Of a DNA stretch of 64,000 nucleotides, positions 20,667-31,510 are shown one piece after another (position 1 is the first letter of the stretch; every line of letters begins with the position of its first letter). The notes under the pieces were generated by a model. That model had not been told where the DNA came from. It ran no database searches and saw only the letters and a list, made by a program, of their open reading frames with translations. The DNA is from Cordilura impudica (Eukaryota > Arthropoda > Insecta > Diptera > Scathophagidae): the NCBI GenBank assembly GCA_963682025.1, contig OY821517.1, forward strand, positions 333,603,144 through 333,667,143. Reading direction: 5' to 3'. Made by a program: the position numbers and the translations under genes.

Positions 20667-21212
20667 TATTGATTAAACTAAACCAAATATAACAAACAGT
20701 GACCAAGCTGTTGTACATCTGAAACGAGAAGACAGTGAAATGGGACTTTTGGTATATAAATACGATTTTAATGTTATTCCAGCGACGAAGACTTAAAATA
20801 CTCTTATATTTGATGCATACAAGGAGAGAGATTTCATAGAATCCAAATCTGAAGAGAATTCTGATGTTTTTTCTTTGAATGCTAGGATAGAGTAAACATC
20901 TGGTCGAATCGTCGCATTCATTATCGAAATTGTTCGATCAAAATCATTTCTTTATTTTCCAAAATAAAATACTAAGAGCTATTTTACTCTGGCACAGCTA
21001 ACAAGTTATAGTCCATAGTTAATAGTAAAAGTAAAACGAGGTCTGATAATAAACCAAAATATGGAATTTCGATTGATATTACTCGATATCGAATGCGACG
21101 ATTTGCCCCCTGTTCTTTATCTTGATCAGAATTATAAGTATTTTATTAATGTTCTCATCAAATCTACATCATCTCTTTTAAATTTAGCACATATAACTTC
21201 GTACCATTTGAT
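20667..21212. other. stretch without recognised features
   Basis: Somewhat less AT-rich than its surroundings, but no domain, RNA or repeat terminus recognised. Confidence 0.3.
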
Positions 21213-22012
21213 CTTTTTTTTTTTAATTATTGAACAACGCTCAAGGAATGTCCCCTACAGATGCAATGCATTGTGTTGATATCAGGAAATAGGTTATTGG
21301 AAGGAGGAAAGAGGAAGTAGTGTTTGTGGATATTTGACTTAAATTTTATTACATTGTAACTGTCAGGAAAGACTTGTCCGGGGAGTTTATTCCACATAGG
21401 GCTAGTTCGGTCAAGTGGATAGTAGATTACAAACGGATGTGATCTACTAGAGAAGCTGGTAGAGCGAATTGAAACTCGGGCACTTGGAATGAGTTCGCTA
21501 ATCTAGAAGAACATTTCCCATGGTAGTATCTATAGAACAGTGCTATACAACCCACATTCCGACGATGTTCCAATGAGTCAATAGAGTTGGATACCCTACT
21601 ATCATTGATGATCGCCAACGCCCTCCTTTGCACACGGTCCAGTATAGACTTTGAAGCTCCTCTCCATATATGGGAGTTGTATTCCATATTCGGTCGCATA
21701 TAAGTGGTATATATTTTAATTAAATCAGAAGGTGTGAAGTAATTTTTGCACCGTTTTAGAAAACCAAGACACTTGAATGCTTCTTTCGATACTTGAAAAA
21801 CATGCTCGTTCCAACAAACATCACATTGAATTCTCACGCCCAGAACATAAAGAGTATTCGATTCCTCAATACCTATACCACCCATATATGCATTTTGAAT
21901 CCACGGCACTATGGGTCAACAAACAACATTAAGTCTTCCTACAATGGAAGGAAAATTAATGACAAATGTTGCCGGTTTCTGAGAAAACTCGATATAAATC
22001 GAGAGAAGTTTC
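21213..22012 (-). pseudogene. LINE copy A: 3' end and C-terminal region, internally deleted
   Basis: Minus orientation, same family as copies at 24541-29318 and 59495-61680. The frame 21909-21427 encodes the C-terminal region (GGIGIEESNTLYVLGVRIQC; FLKRCKNYFTPSDLIKIYTT; YMRPNMEYNSHIWRGASKS; DRVQRRALAIIND). The 3' UTR to about 21213 contains the CCCCTGAG(C/T)GTTG-like end followed by a T run on the plus strand. Compared with copy B, two internal deletions join 21955 and 21980 to earlier parts, ending in polymerase sequence (FLRDR block) at about 22012. Confidence 0.8.
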
Positions 22013-22106
22013 TCACGTTTGTATGTATGTCCAAGTCAAATGTTTTACCCTTTAAATACAAATAACGAGTTTAGGACACTATTCGCGACTCAAAGTTTTA
22101 ACTGAA

Positions 22107-22472
22107 TCTATAATATTAATAGGCTAGGCGATTTCTTGTTCCGATGTTTTGTTCTACCGTTTTATCCCGATTTTGACCAAACGTATATTATTTGAAAGCT
22201 ATTTCTTTTTAGCCGTTTTGCAGATTTACAGATTTTTAAATTTTTGCCTTTATTTTGAGTAAATTGCATTTAAAGTTGTTACTGACACATACATAGAATT
22301 ATACATATGCTATGTGTGTTTTATTAAATTTGTTAATGTGTTTGTTGATGAGTTTGTTATCTTCATTCACAATAATAATAAACCATAAAAGTGTTGGTTT
22401 GTGAATTGGCTAAGATGCAAAATAAAGCTGCCTAGAAATTGCACTCGAATTTCGGGCGCTGGAATCTGCTAG
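22107..22472 (+). mobile_element. Helitron-like family H copy
   Basis: Opens TCTATAATATTAATAGGCTA after an A. Ends CTCGAATTTCGGG (one mismatch in the palindrome), 12 bases and CTAG at 22469-22472. 366 bp, non-coding. The base after CTAG is A instead of the usual T. Confidence 0.75.
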
Positions 22473-23213
22473 ATTTTTTATTCGACATTGTGGCGGGTAG
22501 TTTCCTTGAAAAATCGAGACACTCTAATCCTACTTTCACCATTACACACATGGCTCAAACCCAATAATAAATCCAATATACATACTCGTACCTCTCATCC
22601 TATAATGGAAAATGTGTATTAAAACGAAGATAACGAGAAAGGGAGGGAGAGATTATTGTAAATAAATACAAATGCACATAAATATACAAAATATTTAAGA
22701 GGTTTCTTTAATGTTCAGTTTTACATAAGACACTTGTGACTCCTAAAACAAAACAACATCAAGCAACACATGGGCTTGAACGTCATCCTATGTGGACAAG
22801 TAGTTGTTGTTTTTGACTTTGGGTTTTTGTAATTGTAACTTCATTGGAAATGCAAGACGCAAGATGCCACAGTTACGTTTGTTTGTTTTTTTTTTTTTTT
22901 TTTTGTTTGTACATTTTCAGACAATACTATTTAACACAATCATAAAGTACAAAATCATGGGAAATATTTTATAATGTAACTGAAATTAGCGTACAATTTG
23001 CAGAATAAAAAAATTACTAAAATAAACATAATTCGAATTTTAATTAATTTATAACAAGTGGATTTGTAAATATTTATGATGCTTTAAGTTTTGAAAAAGC
23101 CTATCATCTATTCCGCTCTTTTGTAAGTGCACTATCTAGAAAAAGTACACCAAAAATTAAAACTGTCATAGTTACTAAGAATAATATAAAAAATTAACTA
23201 ATAAAAAAATACT
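22473..23213. other. AT-rich stretch without recognised features
   Basis: Contains homopolymer T runs near 22890. No gene or repeat terminus recognised. Confidence 0.3.
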
Positions 23214-23552
23214 GACTTTAGGTGAGTGTGTTAAAGCGCTGACCAAAAAGTGCAAGTACGAGTGTATGTGAAGGTTCATGGTTCAAATCTCACGGCCGCC
23301 CTTAGTAGAAAAATTTCATATAGAAATAATCTATTCAATGTAAAACATAATTATCACAATGTTCAATAAATCGCTGATGAAGGCTGAAATGCCAGAAACC
23401 GGTCCGATTAAGAATACAGTGCAGTTATGAATTTTTGAAATATATGCTTTATTCTTCTTTACCACGCACCATTTAAACAAAATCAAAATTTGCATATTAA
23501 TTACAGTAGTAATTGCAAAATGTCTGAAAAGTCACTATAAATCTAACAAATA
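23214..23552 (+). mobile_element. tRNA-related SINE, copy 1
   Basis: The head GACTTTAGGTGAGTGTGTTA AAGCGCTGA resembles the box A/D-arm of class II tRNAs (Leu/Ser type), and GGTTCAAATCTC at about 23282 resembles box B, with spacing expected for an internal RNA polymerase III promoter. The body has GATGAAGGCTGAAATGCCAG. The tail runs through ACCACGCACCATTTAAAC to AATCTAACAAA. Inverted copies at 34696-34907 and 63360-63705 share the same head start, which defines the 5' end. Confidence 0.7.
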
Positions 23553-24540
23553 AAAAAATAGTTTAATATTTTTTTTTAATTATTTAAGGTTTATTGCATT
23601 TAACAAATATTAAATTCTGCAGATAAAACACGTCATAAAAAATTATAAGAAAAGGTATTCGTACATTAAAATAAAGAGTCCTAAGTGAATTCTGTAGGCT
23701 TATTTTAGGGCGTAATTGTATTTTGAATAAGCAAGAAAACTTTGAACGTTATTCCTCAGCATTTAGGAAAATTATAATTACGTCGATATTGCACCGGAGG
23801 TGCGATATGTTTTATGTACATATTTGATTTTATCGGATTTTTGACATACTCTTAATGCTCGTGCGAATGAAATCTCTTAGAAATGCCTTGAAGAATCTTT
23901 TGACATACAATGTTTTTTTTTTACATCATAAGACATAAGTCCCTATTTTAGTAGTAACACGTTTTAAACAATTTGACCACTTAAATACAATATAAAACGA
24001 ATTTTATCCCATTCGAAATCACTTTTTGCAAAAGTTACTCACGTTTCAGCGGCAATTAAAAACGATTACAGACAAATTGTTCAGTTTAAAACAACATGAA
24101 ACATGTAAAAAAGCATTAATACATAACATTAGGACTTAATTTCCCGTTTTATTCAACTAAACAATTGTTTTCTTAATATGTTAACCATGGAGACAGACCA
24201 AAAACATGATACATTTACTTATATCTATATTAGGGTGGCACCTGTAGAGAATATTGACAATCATAAACCGACATTTTTCGGCAACATTCACTGCCAATTT
24301 TTTGCATAAAGATAATAAATATTGTAGAGATCCTGGAATATTTATTTTTAAAAGTCAGTGGTATTGCACACCGTTGTCCCCATATTTGCCTATAAGCAAA
24401 ACGTGATATGGATTCTTTATGAGTTCGCAGACTTTGCGATATAATATATATTTAGCGAAACAAAATCTCTTACTTTATTCAAAAAAACATTTTGAGTGTT
24501 GGACACTCAATTTTTTCTCTTTCGCTTGGTATCAATAACT
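23553..24540. other. AT-rich stretch; one TTAGGGTGGCACC repeat start and a lone AGGTGCGATATGT word
   Basis: At 23807-23819 the word AGGTGCGATATGT matches the inverted ends of the element at 35006-35689. At about 24231 TTAGGGTGGCACC resembles the repeat start at 4190, followed near 24273 by a GCAACATT repeat seen again near 47380, 53468 and 54782. No gene. Confidence 0.35.
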
Positions 24541-24928
24541 TTTTTTTAATTATTGACCAACACTCAGGGGATGCCTCCTACAGTTGCAGTGTACTGTGTT
24601 GATCTCAGGAAGGAGGAAATAGGGAGTAGTGTTTGTGGATATTTGACTTAAATTTTATGGAGTTACTCGACATACGTGTAGTTCGAATGAACTACTAAAT
24701 GAATTTTCTCTGTGATGCGTTGTGCGGTCAACTGGACAATATACTAAAAAAGGATGTGAACTACTAGAGAAGCGGGTAGAGCGAATTTAAAGTCGGGCAC
24801 TTGGAATGAGTTCGTTAATCTCAGGAGAACATTTCCCATGGTAATATCTATAGAACAGTGCTACACAACCCACATTCCGGAGATGTTCCAAACGATTACA
24901 CGGTCCAGTTGCTTCATAGTAGACTTTG
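24541..24928 (-). pseudogene. LINE copy B, 3' part (split by an insertion)
   Basis: Minus orientation. The 3' UTR (ACTCAGGGGATGCCTCCTAC on the plus strand) and the C-terminal coding region match copies A and C up to AGACTTTG at 24921-24928, where the match stops. It resumes at 28282. A piece equivalent to copy A 21575-21630 is deleted. Confidence 0.75.
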
Positions 24929-25250
24929 TAATGGTGCGGCGGTGGTGGAATTTCCGCTTCCTGTTTCCCTGAGCCTTTGCTGGTCGCACGTGCTTGCGAA
25001 GGGGCCTAGCTCGCCGGATGGGTGGGGTCTTGCTCAGGCCCAGGGAAACCGCACTTCAGATGTTCACGTGCGATTTACAAAAAAACACTGTCAAAAACGG
25101 AATCTAAAGGATGGATGGATGGCATACTTACCTTCCGGTGGGGACTAGCTGTTATGCCCCTTTTTGCCCTCCCTACCATGTTACCTGATATTCCATCTTA
25201 ATTGGAGGTAACCCACTGCAATGAAAAAAAAGTTTGGTTTGGTTTGGTTT
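24929..25250. other. GC-rich block with hairpin and splice-like sites
   Basis: Markedly GC-rich compared with everything around it. GTTTCCCTGAGC near 24960 can pair with GCTCAGG..AGGGAAAC near 25033-25050. On the minus strand an 83-base segment (about 25132-25215) is bounded by a strong acceptor (T-run, TTCATTGCAG) and a consensus donor (GGTAAGTATG), but all three frames contain stops. On the plus strand it ends in an A run and (GGTTT)4, like a retroposed RNA. It may be a SINE head, a noncoding exon or a decayed small RNA gene. The 11 bases ATACTTACCTT resemble the U1 snRNA 5' end but the rest does not. Confidence 0.35.
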
Positions 25251-26459
25251 GGTTTTCTACATTGGGTTTATAAAAAAATTTATTTAACCTTCATTTTTAA
25301 GGTGTTAAAATTTAAATTATATTAGCAACATTTTTTATTGTAACAAAATTGTATTATTTCACAAAATTTTAATTTCTAGCCAATATTTTTTTTTTTTTTT
25401 TAATTCTAACAAAATTTTACTTTTAGGAAAATTTTTAATTTTAGGAAAATTTTTAATTTTAGGAAAATTTTAATTTTTAGGAAAATTTTAATTTTTAACA
25501 AAATTTTAACTTTATCAATTTAAATTTAGCACTATTTTAGCACAATTTATATTTAGCGCAATTTAATTTAGAAAAATTTTGCTTTTAATAATATTTTAAT
25601 TTTAGCTCAATTTGAATTTTAGCACTACAGAATAATAATAATATTTTAAATTAAATTTAGTTTTAATTTTAACTTTAACCAAAAAAAAAATTTTTTTTAA
25701 ATATGGTACCATTTTGTAAATTCTCTTAAATATCTTTAATTTTAAATTTAGATTAATTTAAAATTTTCAAGTAATTTTAAATATATAAAAATTTTGGGAT
25801 TTTAATTTAGTTTTGATTTTAAATTTAGAATAATTTTCTTTACAGCAAAATTTTAATTTTAGCTAAATTATATTTCCTATTATAATTTTTAATCTTAGCT
25901 CCATTTTATTTTCATTTAGGAAGATTTTTTTTAGTTTAATTTTATATATAGCAAAGTTCTTAATTTAGAAAGTTTTTAGATAAAATTTATATTTAGTAAA
26001 TTTTATTAACGTAGAAAAATTTTAGTTTAAATTTATATTTAGAAAAAATTTTGATTTATAATTAGAAAAATCTTTAAAAAATAATTTTAATTAATAGTTA
26101 GACAAATCTTAGGAAATTTTTTATTTAATTTAGATTTAAGAAAACATTTTAATTAATTTCTTTTAATTACCGCCATATGGTTGTAGTTGTTGAGGATGAA
26201 ACTGCTGCCGCCAGACGCCGTGGTTGTGTCTCGCAATATGCCATTGAAAAAATTGGCCATAGCTGCATTAATAATGATATTGTTGCTGATTTCAATATAA
26301 AATGTTTATATGGAGATAGTAAACACCAAAGAACTATTTATGCGACTTTGTTGTATAAGCTTGATCGTTTTATGAGGTAAACTTTAATTTAATTCCTTAA
26401 TTTCGTTTTATTAACTTGTGTTGTCCTATATGTTTATTGTATTTTTCAATTATTTATTT
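25251..26459. other. AT-rich degenerate AATTTTA-type sequence
   Basis: Long stretches of imperfect AAAATTTTAATTTTAG words. They look like a decayed satellite or a poly-purine/pyrimidine slippage region, similar in flavour to 27222-27700. Apart from the 204-base frame at 26177-26380 there is no coding signal. Confidence 0.5.
26177..26380 (+). other. short open frame of unknown function, possible exon
   Basis: A 67-codon frame (MVVVVEDETAAARRRGC, then VSQYAIEKIGHSCINNDI) lies in a compositionally distinct island and ends at ATGAG|GTAAAC, a donor-like site. The opposite strand is also open across the same bases, so the strand is uncertain. No family recognised, and conservation has not been tested. 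Confidence 0.25.
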
Positions 26460-27221
26460 TTATACCCTATACCACTATGTGGAATGACTTTGTGCTGCTG
26501 TTTGTAACAACCAAAAATCTTTGACCTAGACCGATCTTTAATTATACCGATCGAATCAGAATCACTTTCTGAGTTGATATAACAATGTCCGTCCGTCCGT
26601 CTGTGTGTCCATGTAAACCTTGTAATCAAACTGCAGGTCGCAAATATGAATATATTCTGATGAAATTTGGTATATGCTTTTATCGACCATGGGATGAACG
26701 CTGTTGAGATTGGTGAGAATTGGTCCATGTTCAGACCTAGCCCCCATACAAATTACCAATATGAAATCGACATAAATTGCCATAAGATCCAAATTGTCAT
26801 ATAGATCTTACTCAAATTGGGTTTGTATGCGTTCATTACATCCATTAATGAGTAGTCCAAAAATGATCCCTTTGGCCCCATATAGAGCTGCTTCCCGATC
26901 TTCACTTAAATCTATTAAAAAACAAAAATATTGCACTGATTCTTCTCAAATTTTGTTTGTATATATTTTTGCAAAATACAAGAGACTTTACCAAACATGA
27001 TCAGGATCGGTCCATTTTTGGACCTAGTCCCCATATAGATATAGCATCCGATATGAACTTTTTCATATCTGCAGCCAAAAAAATTAATAAAAATCCAACT
27101 CAAATTTGGTTTATGCTTATTTTCTATATCCAGTTAGTTGGGCCTGAGAGATAGGGTCTCTTAACGCATGGTATAGGGTATCGTATAGTCGGTCTAGACC
27201 GACTATAATTTTCTTACTTGT
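26460..27221 (+). mobile_element. family M1 copy 3
   Basis: Opens TATACCCTATACCACTATG, has GTCCGTCCGTCTGTGTGTCC at about 26588, and ends GGTATAGGGTATCGTATAG, the perfect palindrome GTCGGTCTAGACCGAC, then TATAATTTTCTTACTTG. It is nested within the 24929-28281 insertion, which itself lies in a LINE. The inner half of the 5' subterminal repeat (GGTTAGGGTATA) is deleted. Confidence 0.8.
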
Positions 27222-28281
27222 TAAACCTTATTTTCTTTTCTTAACATTAGTGTCTTTTTTTTTTAAATTAACTTAAAATTTTTTTGCTCAGAACGCTTTC
27301 TTTAGCACAAACAGAAATATTATTAACACCAAATTTTATTTATTCCCATGTCAATAAAATCTAAAGTTTTTTTTTTCTTAAAGTTTATTTTAATTATAAT
27401 TTGTTTTTATTTCTTAACTTTTACATTTTTTTTTTTTTATGTCTTTTATTTTAATTTCTCAATTTTTTTTTAATCTTATTTTTTCTGAAAACTTACACTT
27501 TAATGTTTTTTTTTAAAATTTTAAATTTCTTAAATCTTTAATGTTTTTAATCTTAATTTTAATCTTTAATTTATTTTAACTTTCTACACTAATTTTAAAT
27601 TTCTTAAAACTTTAAATTTATTTTAATTTCACTTAAACTACATTTTTTAATTTTAAGAGGTTTTTTCTCAACCTTCTTTTTTTAAATTCCAAATTCAACT
27701 CCTTTAATCAAAATTCTTTTCTTAGCATTATACCTCCCTTCATTCATTCCATCTAAAGCTAAAACATGTTTTGTATTAACTACGCTCAACCACTCATTGA
27801 ATAGCCTATGTATATCATTATGGAACATTTTATCTCGTTATCCATAATACGCATAGATATACAGACATTCGTTCATAATCTCACTCTTTTCGTAAAAAAA
27901 ATACCAACTCATATTAAAAGGAGAGAGATTAAGTGGGATTACAGAGTGTACGAAGGGGTAAGCTAATACCAATAGCTGAAAACCAAGTGGGAGAACGAGA
28001 AGGATTGCAAGTTGTAGTTGACCCATACATACATGAATAATCATGATTTAATATAAAACAATGAAGAGACTAAAAAAAACTCGCGCCATAAATCAGTTTG
28101 CCAAAAATAGAACCAAAAAAAAAATTTCAATCAACATATTACCATATAAGGTGTTGTTTACATGTACATACATGAACTTGAAAATAATTTCAAGATCAAG
28201 GTTATTTTTTTTTCTTTCTTATTTCTGCTTGTACCAGAAATTCTTTGGCTACAGTGAAGAGCAAATCTGATCACCGTCACA
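27222..28281. other. AT-rich stretch without recognised features
   Basis: Low-complexity T-rich DNA to about 27700, then more ordinary AT-rich sequence with no recognised gene. Confidence 0.35.
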
Positions 28282-29318
28282 ACTTTGAAGCTCCTGCCCA
28301 TATATGGGAGTTGTATTCCATTTTCAGTAGGATGTAAGTGTTATAGATTTTAAGGAAATCAGAAGGAGTGAAGTCATTTTTGCACCGTTTTAGAAAACCA
28401 AGACACTTGAATGCTTCTTTCGACACTTGAAAAATATACTCGTGCCAACGTACATCACATTAAATTATCATAGCCAGATCATCAAGAGTATCCGATTCAG
28501 ATGGCATCGTTGAATCAATGGCTCTATGGGTCAACAGACAACATTGAGTCTCCTGCGCATTAAAATCAACCCTATTCGCTTTGCCCCACTCTTGATTAAG
28601 TGTGTCCGCCTTTTGCCCCCCAACCTCCAAAAGGCTTGGCCTACAATTGAAGGAAAATTAATGACAAATATTGCTGTCATCTGCGAAAGAACATATAGAA
28701 TTTAAAGTATGGCCAAGAAGGCTGTTCAGAAAGTTAAGGAAATCAGAAGGAGAAAGAACAGTACCATCAATGACAACACGTATGTGCGGTCTCTGAGAAA
28801 ACTCGATATAAATCGAGAGAAGTCAATATCGACCCCAAATGCAATAAGCTGTGATATCGATGCACCGTGCCACACGCGATCGGACGCCTTGGAAATATCT
28901 AGAGCAACCACTTTGATTTCACCAAAAATGTGAATGGATCGACTCCAGCGCTCAGAAAGTACAGCCAACAGGTCTTCGATAGAACGATTTCTACGGAAGC
29001 CATGCTGCCGATCATTAAGAAGTGAGTTAGCCTCTAGGTAGTTGACAAGATGGAAATTGATCATGCACTCCATCACCTTTGAGAGCGTAGAGCAGATTGC
29101 AATTGGACGGACGGTAATTTTCAGGGTTATTAGCCTCAACCTTTTTAGGGATTGTTTGGACATTGGTAACCTTTCAGCAAGTGGGAAACATTCCCGAATG
29201 GTACGAAAGGCCAAAAAGATTGGCCAATGGACTAGCTAGTGTCGAAGAGTACTGTTTCAGCACCAGTGATGGTATACCATCCGGCCCGGGAGACTTATTT
29301 ACGTTGAGAGCCGTAAAT
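28282..29318 (-). pseudogene. LINE copy B, reverse transcriptase part (5'-truncated)
   Basis: From 29318 down the minus strand encodes polymerase blocks: SPGPDGIPSLVLKQ (about 29300), FGLSYHSGMFPTC, NPENYRPIAICSTLSKVM (with a shift), LVNYLEANSLLNDRQHGF, KVVALDISKASDRVWH and FISSFLRDR. The region with the catalytic FADD is deleted. The thumb region remains to GASK at 28282. In KVVALDISKASDRVW the usual KAFDRV phenylalanine is serine. Stops and shifts show it is dead. Confidence 0.8.
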
Positions 29319-29429
29319 AAATTTGGAAAAAAAAAGAAAGGTTTATATTAAACGGAAAAAGGAAGGAAGGAGGAAAAAGTCTTAGAAAAACAAAAAGTCT
29401 GAATAGGAACAACATCATTTCGAAGCTAT

Positions 29430-30035
29430 GACAGTCATTACAACAGACGTACAAATGACAAGAAGCTTTCAGCTTCCTATATAAATTTGCGCATTATGTA
29501 CGACTTATAAAAAGGACTAGAAAATTTTGTTGGCCGTTCAATTTATGAGAGCGAATTTCACAATTTAAAACTCGCCTTTAAATACCAAAAATGGATACCT
29601 GCTATAAGTGTGACACCCTACAAAAACACTGAAGCTGAAAACGGCCACGAAATCCACTAAAAGCAGGCTACTGCAGCGCCAAAAAAAAAAAAAAAACAGA
29701 TATGCTTGCGGAACAAGACAACACTGGAAAGAAATGCTTCAGTTTTGGTCTATGCGTTTCTGAGCTGAAATCTTACTCAGATACATGTGGGAGACAAAAC
29801 AGAAACAGTTATGTGGCGGCAATATTTTTAATGGCTCAAGTTAAGTCCCCAATTTAATTTTATATAAAGCACAAGTTCCTTGTTCCGGGACATACTCATA
29901 TGGAATGCGACGTGGATCATTCCATGATTGAAAAACAAAAACGCCTGTTTACCACCCACATGATTAGTGCCAGTTGGTGGAACAACAGGTCTTAAAAGAA
30001 GTCCCAGGTTCACAAAATGCAGCAAGAAGAATTTT
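29430..30035 (+). pseudogene. transposase-like gene remnant (PGHTHMECD family)
   Basis: Plus-strand frames read MDTCYKCDTLQKH near 29591, ELKSYSDTCGRQNRNSYV near 29770, and KFLVPGHTHMECDVDHSMIE at 29873-29932. The order C..CD.L, Y.D.C.GQN.N, GH....D.DH..IE is shared by a widespread family of transposon-derived proteins in insects and other animals, whose acidic residues are thought to form a DDE-type catalytic site. I do not name the superfamily. Stops and an A run break it. Confidence 0.5.
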
Positions 30036-31510
30036 TAAATTTTGCGGCAGAATAACTTAATAAGTTACAAAAACAGTTTATACTTTTCCGAAGCTTTCTA
30101 AAAGATTATCCACTTCGATATCTGAGGATTTGTGGTCTCTTTTAAGCTTGAACTGTGTTCCACAATTTTATTAAAATTTATAAACTTCCTACACCGTTCT
30201 AAATGATGACCTAAATTTGGTAGATGAAGAAGAGAAAGCAGTGACAACTAAAATTTTTTGTTTTCTTTTTTATTAACTTCATAATTATTAATTATTAAAG
30301 TACTTTTAGTGTTTTATAAAAATTTTTCAAGTTTTGGAATAAATAAATTATTCAATTCCTATTTTTAACTGAATAACACTGTTTTATTTCCTGAAGTTGG
30401 TAAAGAAAAAACGTATCATTGCAAAATTATATTAATAGTTCTTTTCAAAAAATGTCACCCTAATAAAGTTTTTGTTTTGTTTTGCTCAAATTGTGAGAAA
30501 TTCAATGTGTATTTATTGTTGCGCTATTTAAAGTGGATTTGTGTTGGTGAAGATACACTTAAAATGCAGACAGACAGATAGAAATGAAATAAAAAAAATG
30601 TATAACTACTGTAATTATCTTTGCCTACCTCAATTGGGATCGTTAACACGTATAGTAGGTCAGTAGCTTCATCAGCGAATTACCAACAAACACACATACA
30701 TGCGAGTATGTAATTAATAAGTATGTTTTTATTCATTGTTTTTATTTAAATTAGTTTAAATGTTTTAATTTATCTTATTATATTTTGAAATGAACAAAAC
30801 AAAAAATTGGCAATTCTTATATTCCATAATAAATATTGCGTAGTAAAGCAAATGGTTACATATTTAATTAAGTGTCCGTTAACGAAACATATAGCATTCG
30901 AATACCATGCAATGATTCAGATCAGATTTTTTTTTAATTAATGTAAAAACTCAGTTGCTTATGTGGGTAGTTTAATTAATACATAAAATTACTGACTATT
31001 TAAATGCTTTATTCTGGTAGCGAAACGCATTAACCTTTTAAGTGTAATATTTTTTAATTTAACACATAAACCTATTTACATTTTTTAATAGACAATTAAG
31101 TTCGCTACTTAGCCAAAATATGGTTCATTAATTTGCTTTTCTTTTGCTCAAAAAGTGTATAAAATAAACGAATAAGCTGATAAATGTTTGAGGAATGACT
31201 CCAAACAGAGCCTGGCAAATCTGGAATCTTAGTCCCGCTGTTCGAGTTGCTGTAGAAGTTAGCTGATTAAGAGATGAGTACCAGGTGTCTATTGTTGACT
31301 ACATGTAGGATGTCTTATCCAAAAATAGCTTACTTATTACCTTCTAGTAATTATTGCTAATGAATTGAAGGTGAAGAGGAGGAAGAATAAAAACAACATC
31401 TGTTCTTTGAATGTTGTAAACTAAAGAAATGTCAATCTTTCTAGTCTTGTTAGAACTAAAGTAACATATTTTCAGTGAATATTCTCGGCAAAATAAAAAC
31501 GTTACATGTA
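30036..31510. other. AT-rich stretch without recognised features
   Basis: No gene, RNA or repeat terminus recognised. The segment 31195-31290 (GCCTGGCAAATCTGGAATCT and following) is of more balanced composition and may be a remnant of something coding. Confidence 0.3.

Larger units (their letters stand above)
24929..28281. mobile_element. 3.35-kb insertion inside LINE copy B, flanked by ACTTTG
   Basis: ACTTTG ends the left LINE part (24923-24928) and begins the right part (28282-28287), which is consistent with a 6-bp target duplication. The insert begins with a GC-rich block, continues as AT-rich degenerate sequence, and contains an M1 copy at 26460-27221. The ends are only weakly similar when inverted (TAATGGTG vs TGTGACGGTG), so the element class is unknown. 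It could be several insertions in succession. Confidence 0.5.

Noticed and set aside
25100..25215. U1 snRNA gene (ATACTTACCTT match)
   Set aside because: Only the first ~10 bases agree with the U1 5' end. No matching stem-loops follow, and the match is equally explained as a splice donor on the other strand.
26562..26792. Repeated small frames such as MGARSEHGPILTN across M1 copies
   Set aside because: They recur because the M1 DNA recurs. They differ in frame and length between copies and contain no domain.
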